From Bacteroidota bacterium (lineage in GTDB: Bacteria > Bacteroidota > Rhodothermia > JANXDC01): DNA of 56,429 bases. The stretch covers positions 1 through 56,429 of the forward strand of contig JANXDC010000006.1 of assembly GCA_025059945.1 (NCBI GenBank), read 5' to 3'. A model generated the notes under the pieces. The model had not been told where the DNA came from. It saw only the letters and a list, made by a program, of their open reading frames with translations, and did no database searches. Shown here in pieces: positions 45,263 through 53,785 of the stretch; the first letter of the stretch is position 1, and every line of letters begins with the position of its first letter. A program made the position numbers and the translations under genes.

Positions 45263-46456
45263 ATGCCGCAGCACCTCGTAGCTACGCGCCCCTTTACGGG
45301 GCTGGATTACTATCAACTGGATGCCCTGCTCTCGGAAGAGGAGCGCATGATCCGAGACACGGTTCGCGAGTGGGTCTCGGAGCGCGTGGTGCCGATTATC
45401 GATCAGTGCGCGCAACAGGAGCGCTTTCCGATAGAGCTTGTGCCGGAAATGGCCGAGCTGGGCATTCTGGGGGCCAACTTGCCCGAAGAGTACGGCTGCG
45501 CCGGGCTCAACAGCGTCGCCTATGGGCTGATCATGCAGGAGCTTGAGCGGGGCGATTCGGCCATCCGCAGCTTCGCCTCCGTGCAGGGGGCCCTGGTCAT
45601 GTACCCGATCTACCGATACGGCTCCGAAGAGCAGAAGCGCTACTGGCTTCCCAAGTTGGCCCGTGCCGAGGTGATCGGCTGTTTTGGCCTCACCGAGCCC
45701 GATTATGGTTCCAATCCCGGAGGCATGATCACGCGCGCGCGGCGGGATGGCCACCACTGGATCCTCAACGGGGCCAAGATGTGGATCACTAATGGCTCCA
45801 TCGCCGACCTGGCCGTGGTATGGGCTAGGGACGACGAAGGGGAGATCCGGGGGTTTTTGGTCGAGAAGGGCACCCCGGGTTTCTCCGCGCACACCATGAA
45901 GGGCAAATGGTCTCTGCGCGCCTCCGTAACGAGCGAGCTCCTTTTTGAGGACTGCCGGATCCCGCTTAAGAACCAGCTGCCGTACGCGCAGGGGCTAAAG
46001 GCTCCGCTTTCCTGCCTGACGCAGGCCCGCTACGGCATCGCCTGGGGGGCGATCGGGGCGGCGATGGACTGCTACGACATAGCGCTCCGGTACGCGCAAG
46101 AGCGGACGCAGTTTGACCGCCCGATCGCGAGCTTCCAGCTGATCCAGGAAAAGCTCGTCTTTATGCTTACGGAGATCACCAAGGCCCAGCTGCTGGCCTG
46201 GCGACTGGGGCGCATGAAGGACGAGGGCACGATGTCGTATACGCACGTCTCCCTGGCCAAGCGCAACAACGTGGCGATGGCCCTCGAAGTGGCCCGAACG
46301 GCCCGGCAGATCCTGGGCGCTAACGGCATCATGGGCGAATACCCCATCATGCGCCATATGATGAATCTTGAGTCCGTGATCACCTACGAGGGCACGCACG
46401 AGATCCACACGCTCATTTTGGGCGCCGATATCACGGGCTTTCCTGCCTTTAAATAA
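45263..46456 (+). CDS. gcdH: Acyl-CoA dehydrogenase, glutaryl-CoA dehydrogenase type
   Basis: A 397-residue FAD enzyme. Features that favour glutaryl-CoA dehydrogenase over other acyl-CoA dehydrogenases: the substrate arginine in RSFASVQGALVMYPI, the LTEPDYGSNPGGM block, and the catalytic Glu in YEGTHEIHTLILG. It would oxidise and decarboxylate glutaryl-CoA to crotonyl-CoA in lysine or tryptophan breakdown. AAAGGTGAG lies just before the ATG. It is a single gene with promoter and terminator. Confidence 0.9.
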   Translation: MPQHLVATRPFTGLDYYQLDALLSEEERMIRDTVREWVSERVVPIIDQCAQQERFPIELVPEMAELGILGANLPEEYGCAGLNSVAYGLIMQELERGDSAIRSFASVQGALVMYPIYRYGSEEQKRYWLPKLARAEVIGCFGLTEPDYGSNPGGMITRARRDGHHWILNGAKMWITNGSIADLAVVWARDDEGEIRGFLVEKGTPGFSAHTMKGKWSLRASVTSELLFEDCRIPLKNQLPYAQGLKAPLSCLTQARYGIAWGAIGAAMDCYDIALRYAQERTQFDRPIASFQLIQEKLVFMLTEITKAQLLAWRLGRMKDEGTMSYTHVSLAKRNNVAMALEVARTARQILGANGIMGEYPIMRHMMNLESVITYEGTHEIHTLILGADITGFPAFK

Positions 46457-46460
46457 AAAC

Positions 46461-46491
46461 CCGGGGTCGGGAGTCCGGCTCCCGACCCCGG
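46461..46491 (-). terminator. Terminator between gcdH and the FecA-like gene
   Basis: A perfect 12-bp stem (CCGGGGTCGGGA / TCCCGACCCCGG) with a 7-base loop. On the minus strand it is followed by GTTTTTATTT, a strong terminator for the FecA-like gene; on the plus strand no T-run follows, though the hairpin could still end gcdH. Confidence 0.85.
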
Positions 46492-46513
46492 CCGAAAGAA
46501 GTCCGCTTCGGCT

Positions 46514-48658
46514 CTAAAACGCCCATCGAATCCCCAACTGCGCCGTCCGAGGGGTGCCCACCAAAATACCCCGGCTGCGGTCGACGATGTAAAGCGCATC
46601 CGTTAGGTTTTTGACCGCACCGCTTAAGCTCAGCCCCCGAATCGGCGTGCGGTACTCAAGCGCGAGGTTCCAAAGCCAATAGGCCGGAATCAGGCCCTGC
46701 CGGCCGTTGGGGGTGGGCTCGAGTGTGTTGAGATCATCGGAGAACTGGGCGCTTACGTGCGAAAACTCAAGCCCCAGCTGCAAGGCGCTTCGGAGCGCAA
46801 CCCACAGGCCGGCCTCCAGAAGGTGTTCAGGCGCATACGGCAGCCGGTTGCCCGTGATGCGCACGCGCGGGTTCAAGATGCTATAGCGCTCGCCTACGTA
46901 CTGGGCCACCGGTAGGTACGTATAGGCCAGATGAGCCGAGACGGGGGCCAGGGCCGCGCCCAAGAGCGCGCCCGAAAGCCGTGCTGAAAGCTCTAGACCG
47001 GCATGCCGGGTGCGCCCGGCGTTCGTGAGCACACTCGTTATCCCTCCGGCCAGGGAGGCGGGGATGATCTGGTTTTCGAAGTCCAACCTGAAGGCCGTAA
47101 GCTCAAATCGCAACCTTTCGGTCCGCTGGTAGCGCAATCCGAGCTCTGCGTTCCAGCTTAGCTCCGGATCCAGCTCCACGCTTAGCCCTTCATTGGTGAT
47201 CGCGTCCTCGACCCGGGGCGGGGCAAAGCCCCGATGCAGGCCGACAAAGATCGTCCAGCCCGAGGCCGGCGCATACGTCAGGCCCATTCCGGGCACAAAG
47301 GCCCACAGGCGCGCGCGGCCGCTTGATCCCAAACCCCGGTTGCCGAGCTGGTTGACGCGGCGATACCGGACGGCCTCCAGGCGCGCCCCCAACGTCAGGA
47401 CCCAGTCGCTCCACAGGATGCGATCCTGCAGGAATCCGGAATAAGCCCACGCGTAGCGGTCGTTGTCCTCCACGATCGTTCCCGTGCGCGCCCCTGGAGC
47501 GTCGCCCCGGATCTGATAGCGGTGCTGAAATTCCTGATGATACCGCAGGCCCAGATCCAGTTCGTGCCGTAAGGCCATCGTGCGTCCGCTGTGATGCAAG
47601 CGCAGCTCCTGGCCCAAGACCTCATAGTGCCGCAGCCGGCCGTCGTTGCGGTTCGGGCTCGGTATAACCCGCACGCCCGGATAGTTACCCGGATCGGCGG
47701 AGTTATCCTCCGTCACCCACTGGCCGTTTCGCCACACGAGCGTGCCCTGGCGCCACCAGTGCCGATCGATCACGTACCCGTAGCTGTTGCTGAGCACCAT
47801 CCAGCGGCCCCCCAGGGGTTGCTGATAAGCCAGGTGCGCGCCCAAACGCTTGACCCGGAAGTTATCGTCTCGAAAGGGGTTCTGATATGGGTTCTCCTCA
47901 AATTGAGCCTGCGTTAGGCCCGGATAGGTCACCTGCGAGTTCTCCCAATAGGCGTTGAGCTTGAGCACGACACGCCCGAGCCCGTCGGTGCGCTGCACAG
48001 CTTTGACCGTAAGATCGGTTATCCGGCTAAAGGTGTGCTCGCGGTTGAGCCGCCCGCGCCTGTGCAGCACGTCGAGCAGAAACCCGCTAGCCCCCCCGGC
48101 CCAGGTGCCGCCATACGTAAAGTGGGCGTTCGCGTAGGCGCGCGTGCCACCCGAAAGACGCAGCTGCCCGCCCAAAGGGCCCTCGGGCAGGCGCGTAAGA
48201 TAATTGATCACGCCGCCGATCGTCTGCGGTCCATACAGGATCTGAGCAGCCCCTTTGAGCACTTCAATCGAGGCAAACCGATCTAGAGGGGGATGATAGT
48301 ACGTGGCCGGATCCCCGTAAGGGGCCAGCGTAAAGGGGACCCCGTCCTCCAGGAGCAAGACTTTGGTGCTGCGCGTAGGCGGGAGGCCCCGAACCCCGAT
48401 GTTCGGACGCAACCCGAAGCCCTCCTCCGGCCGCACATACAGACCGGGCACGGTGCGCAGCACCTCCTCCAGACTTATCGGCTGCAGCGCCGCTATCCAC
48501 CGGGCCGAAACCAGGGTGCCGGAGCCCGCAACGGCCCGAAGGGCCGACTCCGCATCTCCGATGATCGTAACAACCGGCAGGGCTTGACCCTGCAAAACGG
48601 GCTTGGGTAGGCTGTCGGAGACGACGAGCAGACCTAACAAGAATCCCAGCGCCGCCAT
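46514..48658 (-). CDS. TonB-dependent receptor, FecA-like
   Basis: A 714-residue outer-membrane receptor with a signal peptide and a plug domain at about 50-165 (EVLRTVPGLYVR, GVRGLPPTRSTKVLLLEDGVPFTLAPYGD, IEVLKGAAQILYGPQTIGGVINYLT), as in the ferric-dicitrate/FecA subgroup. The 22-strand barrel ends in a terminal aromatic residue. It would import ferric siderophore-type ligands using TonB energy. It has its own promoter and terminator, and I saw no clear Fur box. Confidence 0.9.
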   Translation of the reverse strand: MAALGFLLGLLVVSDSLPKPVLQGQALPVVTIIGDAESALRAVAGSGTLVSARWIAALQPISLEEVLRTVPGLYVRPEEGFGLRPNIGVRGLPPTRSTKVLLLEDGVPFTLAPYGDPATYYHPPLDRFASIEVLKGAAQILYGPQTIGGVINYLTRLPEGPLGGQLRLSGGTRAYANAHFTYGGTWAGGASGFLLDVLHRRGRLNREHTFSRITDLTVKAVQRTDGLGRVVLKLNAYWENSQVTYPGLTQAQFEENPYQNPFRDDNFRVKRLGAHLAYQQPLGGRWMVLSNSYGYVIDRHWWRQGTLVWRNGQWVTEDNSADPGNYPGVRVIPSPNRNDGRLRHYEVLGQELRLHHSGRTMALRHELDLGLRYHQEFQHRYQIRGDAPGARTGTIVEDNDRYAWAYSGFLQDRILWSDWVLTLGARLEAVRYRRVNQLGNRGLGSSGRARLWAFVPGMGLTYAPASGWTIFVGLHRGFAPPRVEDAITNEGLSVELDPELSWNAELGLRYQRTERLRFELTAFRLDFENQIIPASLAGGITSVLTNAGRTRHAGLELSARLSGALLGAALAPVSAHLAYTYLPVAQYVGERYSILNPRVRITGNRLPYAPEHLLEAGLWVALRSALQLGLEFSHVSAQFSDDLNTLEPTPNGRQGLIPAYWLWNLALEYRTPIRGLSLSGAVKNLTDALYIVDRSRGILVGTPRTAQLGIRWAF

Positions 48659-48708
48659 GTGGGTGTGCTCCTTGTTTCTTATTTAGACTCAATCCAAATT
48701 AGTAAACG

Positions 48709-48739
48709 CAAAGGTAACCTTTCTGGCCGTGCGGCGCAA
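48709..48739 (-). promoter_or_regulatory. Promoter of the FecA-like gene
   Basis: On the minus strand TTG, 20 bases, TACCTTTG, a full match to TAnnTTTG, 50 bases before the ATG. Confidence 0.65.
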
Positions 48740-48786
48740 CCGGTGCGGGCTGGCTCGTTTGCGGATGCGTCGGGTGTGGTCTTCGC

Positions 48787-48818
48787 TTGATCGAGTAGCG
48801 CTCGTTCTGCTAGCTTGT
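48787..48818 (+). promoter_or_regulatory. Promoter of the carboxypeptidase-domain TonB receptor gene
   Basis: TTG at 48787, 21 bases, TAGCTTGT at 48811-48818, 26 bases before the ATG. Confidence 0.45.
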
Positions 48819-48844
48819 GCCGGCTTCAGGGAAGGAGGGCGGTC

Positions 48845-51646
48845 ATGGTCGCTTTGCTGTTTTGGTTTCTGGTGCCCGTCTGGGCGTGGGCGCAGACGAC
48901 CACGGTCGTTTTGGAGGGTCGGGTCTACGGCGCCGAGGGCCGGCCCTTGCCGAATGCCGAAGTCCTGGTTGTGCACAAGGAGACGGGCCAGCAGCGGGGG
49001 GCGGTGACGGATTCCGAGGGCCGTTATCGGATCCTGGGGCTCGCCCCGGGGCTATACGACGTCATGGCCCGGCATTTGGGGTACCGGACCGAAACGCGTC
49101 TGGATGTGCAGCTCGTCCTGGGCCAGCGCGCCGTATTGGACTTCAGCCTTCGGCCCGAGGCCGTGCAGGTCGGCCAAGTTGAGGTCGTGGGCCAGCGCGT
49201 GGGCTCCTTTGAGGTGCGGCGCGTGGACGTCTCGATACCCGTGTTGCGCCAGGAGATCCTCAACTTGCCCCTGGATACGCGCAACACGATGAACCTGGCC
49301 GCGATCGCCCCGGGGATCCGCACCTACGCCACGATCGGCGGTCGGTCTCTGCCCTCGGCCGGGGCTGTACCGGATCTGCGCTTCATCAACTTGTACGTCG
49401 ACGGATCGGAGTGGAAGAGCCTTTTTAATGGCAACATCGTGGGCATCCCCCAGACGGGCTCTCCGTTGCCCCCAGAGGCGCTGCAGGAGTTTCGCGTGTA
49501 CCTGAACTCCTATGACGCGGAATACGCGCGCGGGGGCGCCTATATCATCAGCGCCATTACGCAGCGCGGCACAAATGCGCTCGAAGGTTCGGCCTTCCTC
49601 TACTACCAAAACAAAGCCTTGCAGGACATCAACGACTACCAGCGCCAACTGCGCGCCCAGGGCACCTTCAAGCGGCCGGATTTTTACAACCGGCAGCAGG
49701 TGGGCCTGAACCTGCGGGGTCCGATAGTGCGGGATCGGCTCTTCTTCGCCCTAAACTACGAGCTGGGCCGCACGATCAACGCCGTCGAGGTCAGCCCGGG
49801 AAGGCCGGCTTACAACCCCGATCTGTGGAGGGCGTATGCCGGCTGGTTCCCCTCGCCCTTTTACAATCACACGGGCGTGCTGCGCCTTACGTATCTGCTC
49901 AACGGCCGGCACACGCTGGACGCCACTTGGGCGAGCCGGTATCACGAAAACGAATCCTTTTTCGGCGGCACCGTGGCCCGCGATGCGGGCTTGCGGGCCC
50001 GGTATTTCATCAACTCCGTGCAGCTGCGCAACACCTGGATCCCGCGAGCGGATTTCATGAACGAGCTCACGTTGCATTTCCTGTCCTGGTATCACAACGA
50101 ATCCCCTCTGGTGCCGGGCCCTACGCTACAGTATCCGAGCCTGCTCGTACGGGGCCGCAACAACCTGTTCCCGCTTGTGATTTTGGAGCAGTACTTTCGA
50201 CTCACCAACAAGGCCACGTACGTGGCCCAACACAGCAGCGGTCAGCACACGCTCAAGGCCGGTCTGGAGCTGACGCGCGTCGTATCCGAGCCGTACCGAA
50301 CGGCCTTTCGCGACGGATTTTTCGTCTTCGCCACGGACACAAGCCGCCTGCCCCGGCAGGCCACGATCGCCGTGGGCTACACGGACCCCAACTCGGACGT
50401 CGACGCCCGGGTGCGCCAGAGCGGGTGGGTGGTGGGCGCTTACCTGAACGACCAGTGGCAGCCCACGCCGCGTCTAATCCTGAACGTCGGCCTGCGCTAT
50501 GATGCGGACATCCACACGCTCAATCAGCGCTTCCGGGCCCCGTGGGCGCAAGATCCCGAGCTTTTGAGCAAGATCCCGGAGTACCTCAATACGGGAGACC
50601 GCAAAAACGACCTCGACAACTTCTCCCCCCGGCTTTCCCTCTCTTGGGACGCCCTGGGAACGGGCCGGACGTTTTTGCGCGGGGGCTTCGGGGTCATGTA
50701 CGATCGGGTGCCCAACTTCATGGCCTTCAACGAAAAACAGGCCGCCACCTGGCGCACGTACACGTTCCTCAATCCGGGCACCCTGGACGTGGCCGTCCTG
50801 CGCCAGCGCGTGCTTCAGGGGCAAGCGCCGGCGGGCACGCTGTCGATTACGGTCATCAAAGACCGCATGCGCACCCCGGAGATCTGGCAGTACTCGATCG
50901 GACTGGGCCATCAGCTGAGCCCCGAGCTGGCCCTGAACGTCGATTACACCGACCAGCGGGCCCGCAATCTGTATGTGCAGCTTAACCTCAACCCCTTGAA
51001 GCCCAGCACGCGCACTCGACGCCTGACAAGCCGCTACGGCGACATCCTGGCTTGGGACGATTTCGGCCGGGCCCGCTATCGGGCCTTCATCGCTAGCCTT
51101 ACCTACCAGAGCCGACCTGTGCGGTTGAACCTCGCCTATACGCTGGGTTGGGCTCAGGCGGATTTCGACGGGGTCACGCCCCCGGCCTATCCGGAGCGCA
51201 GCTCGTATCGGCTGCAGCGCCTGGCCGGCGAGGAGCGCCACCGGCTTGTGCTTTCCGGCATCGGCCGACTGCCCTATGGCTTTCAGCTCTCTGGCATCGT
51301 GATCCTGGCCAGCCCGCGGCCCTTTGGCGTGATCGACGGTCGGGATCTAAACGACAACAACACTACCGTCGACGACTGGCCCGACGGGGTGCGCACCATG
51401 ATGCCGCCGGCGGAGTGGGCCTACTGGTATCGGACCGTGGACCTGCGCCTGTCTTGGTCCCGTCCGTACCGGGGAGCCCGCCTTACGCTGAGCGCCGAGG
51501 TCTTTAACCTCTTCAACTGGACCAACTACTCGGGCTTTTTCGGCACCCGCTACGATCAGCGCGGAAACCCGCTGGCCAACTTCGGCCAGCCCAACGGCAC
51601 CTTCGCCCCCCGGCAAGGGCAACTCGGGCTGCGCGTAGAGTTTTAA
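48845..51646 (+). CDS. TonB-dependent receptor with N-terminal carboxypeptidase-like domain
   Basis: A 933-residue receptor starting at ATG 48845 with GGAGG upstream; the signal peptide is MVALLFWFLVPVWAWAQ. Residues about 20-100 form a carboxypeptidase-regulatory-like beta-sandwich (VVLEGRVYGAEGRPLPNAEVLV, RYRILGLAPGLYDVMARHLGY). The plug follows (NTMNLAAIAPGIR, GGAYIISAITQRGTN) and then a large barrel. It resembles OmpA/Oar-like receptors of Bacteroidota, involved in nutrient uptake or protein export. No SusD partner follows it. Confidence 0.88.
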   Translation: MVALLFWFLVPVWAWAQTTTVVLEGRVYGAEGRPLPNAEVLVVHKETGQQRGAVTDSEGRYRILGLAPGLYDVMARHLGYRTETRLDVQLVLGQRAVLDFSLRPEAVQVGQVEVVGQRVGSFEVRRVDVSIPVLRQEILNLPLDTRNTMNLAAIAPGIRTYATIGGRSLPSAGAVPDLRFINLYVDGSEWKSLFNGNIVGIPQTGSPLPPEALQEFRVYLNSYDAEYARGGAYIISAITQRGTNALEGSAFLYYQNKALQDINDYQRQLRAQGTFKRPDFYNRQQVGLNLRGPIVRDRLFFALNYELGRTINAVEVSPGRPAYNPDLWRAYAGWFPSPFYNHTGVLRLTYLLNGRHTLDATWASRYHENESFFGGTVARDAGLRARYFINSVQLRNTWIPRADFMNELTLHFLSWYHNESPLVPGPTLQYPSLLVRGRNNLFPLVILEQYFRLTNKATYVAQHSSGQHTLKAGLELTRVVSEPYRTAFRDGFFVFATDTSRLPRQATIAVGYTDPNSDVDARVRQSGWVVGAYLNDQWQPTPRLILNVGLRYDADIHTLNQRFRAPWAQDPELLSKIPEYLNTGDRKNDLDNFSPRLSLSWDALGTGRTFLRGGFGVMYDRVPNFMAFNEKQAATWRTYTFLNPGTLDVAVLRQRVLQGQAPAGTLSITVIKDRMRTPEIWQYSIGLGHQLSPELALNVDYTDQRARNLYVQLNLNPLKPSTRTRRLTSRYGDILAWDDFGRARYRAFIASLTYQSRPVRLNLAYTLGWAQADFDGVTPPAYPERSSYRLQRLAGEERHRLVLSGIGRLPYGFQLSGIVILASPRPFGVIDGRDLNDNNTTVDDWPDGVRTMMPPAEWAYWYRTVDLRLSWSRPYRGARLTLSAEVFNLFNWTNYSGFFGTRYDQRGNPLANFGQPNGTFAPRQGQLGLRVEF

Positions 51647-51669
51647 GAGACGATTTTGGGGAAAAGGGA

Positions 51670-51693
51670 AGGGCCGCCTCATGTGGCGGCCCT
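51670..51693 (+). terminator. Bidirectional hairpin between the receptor and tRNA-Leu
   Basis: A 9-bp stem (AGGGCCGCC / GGCGGCCCT) with a 6-base loop, 23 bases after the receptor stop; the plus strand continues CCTTATT. On the minus strand it is followed by TCCCTTTTCC and can also end the tRNA transcript. Confidence 0.7.
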
Positions 51694-51701
51694 CCTTATT
51701 G

Positions 51702-51785
51702 TGCCCAGGAGAGGACTCGAACCTCCACGGGCTTACGCCCACTACACCCTGAATGTAGCGCGTCTACCAATTCCGCCACCTGGGC
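51702..51785 (-). tRNA. tRNA-Leu (anticodon CAG)
   Basis: An 84-base class II tRNA. The acceptor stem GCCCAGG pairs with CCTGGGC; the D-arm is GGCGGAATTGGTAGACGC; the anticodon stem CTACA/TGTAG encloses TTCAGGG, giving anticodon CAG; a long variable arm (TGGGCGTAAGCCCG region) and the T-arm GAGGTTCGAGTCCTC follow. CCA is not encoded after the discriminator A. It reads CUG codons. Confidence 0.96.
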
Positions 51786-51794
51786 ACGACGCGG

Positions 51795-51826
51795 TAAACT
51801 TACAAAGCCCAGGGGAGGGCTGTCAA
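51795..51826 (-). promoter_or_regulatory. Promoter of tRNA-Leu
   Basis: On the minus strand TTGACA, with 21 bases between its TTG and TAAGTTTA, 9 bases before the tRNA 5' end. Confidence 0.55.
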
Positions 51827-51838
51827 GAACGAATGCGT

Positions 51839-51870
51839 TTGCGCTCGGCTCAGGCTCGGTCGTATACTGC
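51839..51870 (+). promoter_or_regulatory. Possible promoter of the orphan HTH gene
   Basis: TTG at 51839, 21 bases, TATACTGC at 51863-51870, 46 bases before the ATG. The spacing is good but the box is imperfect. Confidence 0.35.
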
Positions 51871-51916
51871 AGCGCTTTTTCCGGTCTCATCGCTTTTGCG
51901 CGTAGGGAGCTCACGG

Positions 51917-52357
51917 ATGGGGCGCGGACGCCCACTGGTGATCCCGTGGCAGGATGATCTACAGACCTTTGTGGTTCTGTTTCGCCATGAGCGCGATCCG
52001 GACATGCGGGCCCGACTGCAGGCCCTTATGCTGTTGCGTCAGGGGCGCACGCTCGCCGAGGTAAGCTTAGTGGTTGGGGTCCACTACCGAACGCTGCAGC
52101 GGTGGGTGAGCTGGTACCGAGATGGGGGCTTACAGGAGCTACGGCTGCACAAGCAGGGGGGAGGAAAGGGCCGGCCGCCGCGCCTAAACGCGGAGCAGCT
52201 TGCGGAGCTCATCCAGCACGCCCGCCGCCAGGGTTTCAGCTCCTGGAAGGAGGCCGCCCTCTGGGTAGAGCATCGCTTTGGGGTGTGTTATACGTACTGG
52301 GGCATGCGCTCGCTATTTCGGCGCCACCGGTTGCGCCTGCGCCGCGGCCCTTCCTAA
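51917..52357 (+). CDS. Orphan IS630-type helix-turn-helix protein
   Basis: A 146-residue protein equal to the N-terminal DNA-binding part of IS630/Tc1-mariner transposases: a first HTH (LQALMLLRQGRTLAEVSLVVGVHYRTLQRWVSWYRDGG) and a winged-helix linker region (RLNAEQLAELIQHAR, VCYTYWGMRSLFRRHRLRLRR). The DDE catalytic domain, which should begin here, is missing: the stop is followed directly by the converging rpe gene. The ATG at 51917 has AGGGAG 7 bases upstream. It may be a domesticated DNA-binding protein or a transposase remnant. No terminal repeats were seen. Confidence 0.75.
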   Translation: MGRGRPLVIPWQDDLQTFVVLFRHERDPDMRARLQALMLLRQGRTLAEVSLVVGVHYRTLQRWVSWYRDGGLQELRLHKQGGGKGRPPRLNAEQLAELIQHARRQGFSSWKEAALWVEHRFGVCYTYWGMRSLFRRHRLRLRRGPS

Positions 52358-53037
52358 GCCCATCGAGCGAAGGCCTGTTGGGCCGCCTCCCGCAGGGCCC
52401 GTACGGCCTGCTCCGGATCGGCCTGCGCGAAGACGCTGTGGCCGGCCACGAGCACATCGGCCCCCGCCTCCACCAGGTGCGGGGCGTTCCGCGGGTCCAC
52501 GCCCCCGTCTACGAGCACCAATGGGGCCACGCCCAGGGCGCGGCAGAGCTCGCGCAGCCGGCGCAGCCGCTCGTAGGTGCGGGGTAGCAGGCTCTGACCC
52601 CCAAAGCCCGGATCGACGGACATGAGCAGCACCGCGTCCACCTCGGGCAGGATCTCCTCGAGCGCCCCCAGCGGCGTGGCCGGATTGATCGCCACCCCCG
52701 CGCGCAAGCCCAGCTCGCGGATGCGCGTTACGGTCCGGTGTAGGTGCACGCAGGCCTCCACGTGCACGTGTATCTGAAAGGCCCCGGCCCGGGCGAAGAC
52801 CTCCAGGTACCGGTCCGGATCCGCGATCATGAGGTGCACATCGAGCGGGAGCGCCGAGATGCGCCGCAGGGCCTCCAACAGCATAGGGCCGAAGCTGATG
52901 TTTGGCACGAAGTGCCCGTCCATGACGTCGCAGTGCAGCCAGTCGGCCCCTCCGGCCTCGACGGCGCGCACGACCTCAGCCAGCCGCGCAAGATCGGCGC
53001 TCAGCACAGAGGGGGCTATGCGGACTTTAGCGGCCAT
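52354..53037 (-). CDS. rpe: Ribulose-phosphate 3-epimerase
   Basis: Interconverts ribulose-5-phosphate and xylulose-5-phosphate in the pentose phosphate pathway. The 227-residue TIM barrel shows IAPSVLSADLARL, LHCDVMDGHFVPNISFG (metal ligands), PLDVHLMIADPDRY and the LVDGGVDPRNAPHL loop. The ATG at 53037 overlaps the upstream PASTA gene by 11 bases. It is the last gene of the glycosyltransferase-PASTA-rpe unit. Confidence 0.96.
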   Translation of the reverse strand: MAAKVRIAPSVLSADLARLAEVVRAVEAGGADWLHCDVMDGHFVPNISFGPMLLEALRRISALPLDVHLMIADPDRYLEVFARAGAFQIHVHVEACVHLHRTVTRIRELGLRAGVAINPATPLGALEEILPEVDAVLLMSVDPGFGGQSLLPRTYERLRRLRELCRALGVAPLVLVDGGVDPRNAPHLVEAGADVLVAGHSVFAQADPEQAVRALREAAQQAFARWA

Positions 53038-53785
53038 CGCGCTCTGCTCCGGCGCGGGGTCGGGAGACGATCAAGTTCACCTCGGCGCCCTCTAGCAGGG
53101 ACTCCCCCGCGGGAGGAAGCTGGCGGATCACCCTGTTGGCAGGGGCATCGGGCTGCTCTTCGAAGCTGATGAGCCCCACCCGAAGCCCAGCCCCCTGTAG
53201 CACCTGCGTGGCCTCCGTCAGCTCCAGCCCCACCACGTTGGGCACGACCACGGTGCTATCGCCTAGACCGCTGCTGACGACCAGGTTCACCGGCGAGCCG
53301 CGGGGAACGCGGCTCAGAGGCGGCGGCGACTGATCGATGACCGTGTTCCGAAAAGGCGAGTTGACGTAGGTGATCTCCCCCACGCTCAGGCCGTAGTTTT
53401 CGATCTGCAGCCGGGCGTTGCGCAGCGACACCCCCTTGAGGTTGGGCACCGTGGCCATGGGCACTTCGCCGCTGTTGACCGTAAGGTAGATGCGCCTGCC
53501 CGGTTTGACCTCGGACCCGGGTGCGGGGGCCTGGTTGAGCACGTGATCGCGCGGGAAGTCCGGATCGTAGCGCACTTCGATAAGCTCGGCCCGCAGCCCG
53601 TAGGCCTTAAGCTTCTGCAGCGCGTCTTGAACGGCTAAGCCCACGACCGCAGGCACGCGCACCGATACGCGCTGCCGCGTATACCAGGGCATAAGCACGG
53701 TGTCCAGCAGCAGCACGAAAAGCAGAAGCCCGGCCCCGACGCCCAGGGCTCGCTTCCAGGGCAGTTTGTGAGCGCCTTTTTTCAT
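53027..53785 (-). CDS. Single-pass membrane protein with three PASTA domains
   Basis: A 252-residue protein: a short basic cytoplasmic start, one transmembrane segment at about 13-32 (ALGVGAGLLLFVLLLDTVLM), then three PASTA repeats (about 42-108, 110-176, 178-246), each with VPxVVGLxxxxAxxxLxxxGL and a closing hairpin. PASTA domains bind uncrosslinked peptidoglycan. In many bacteria they form the outer part of a Ser/Thr kinase or a PBP, but neither partner is fused here. The ATG at 53785 overlaps the glycosyltransferase stop. Confidence 0.88.
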   Translation of the reverse strand: MKKGAHKLPWKRALGVGAGLLLFVLLLDTVLMPWYTRQRVSVRVPAVVGLAVQDALQKLKAYGLRAELIEVRYDPDFPRDHVLNQAPAPGSEVKPGRRIYLTVNSGEVPMATVPNLKGVSLRNARLQIENYGLSVGEITYVNSPFRNTVIDQSPPPLSRVPRGSPVNLVVSSGLGDSTVVVPNVVGLELTEATQVLQGAGLRVGLISFEEQPDAPANRVIRQLPPAGESLLEGAEVNLIVSRPRAGAERDGR

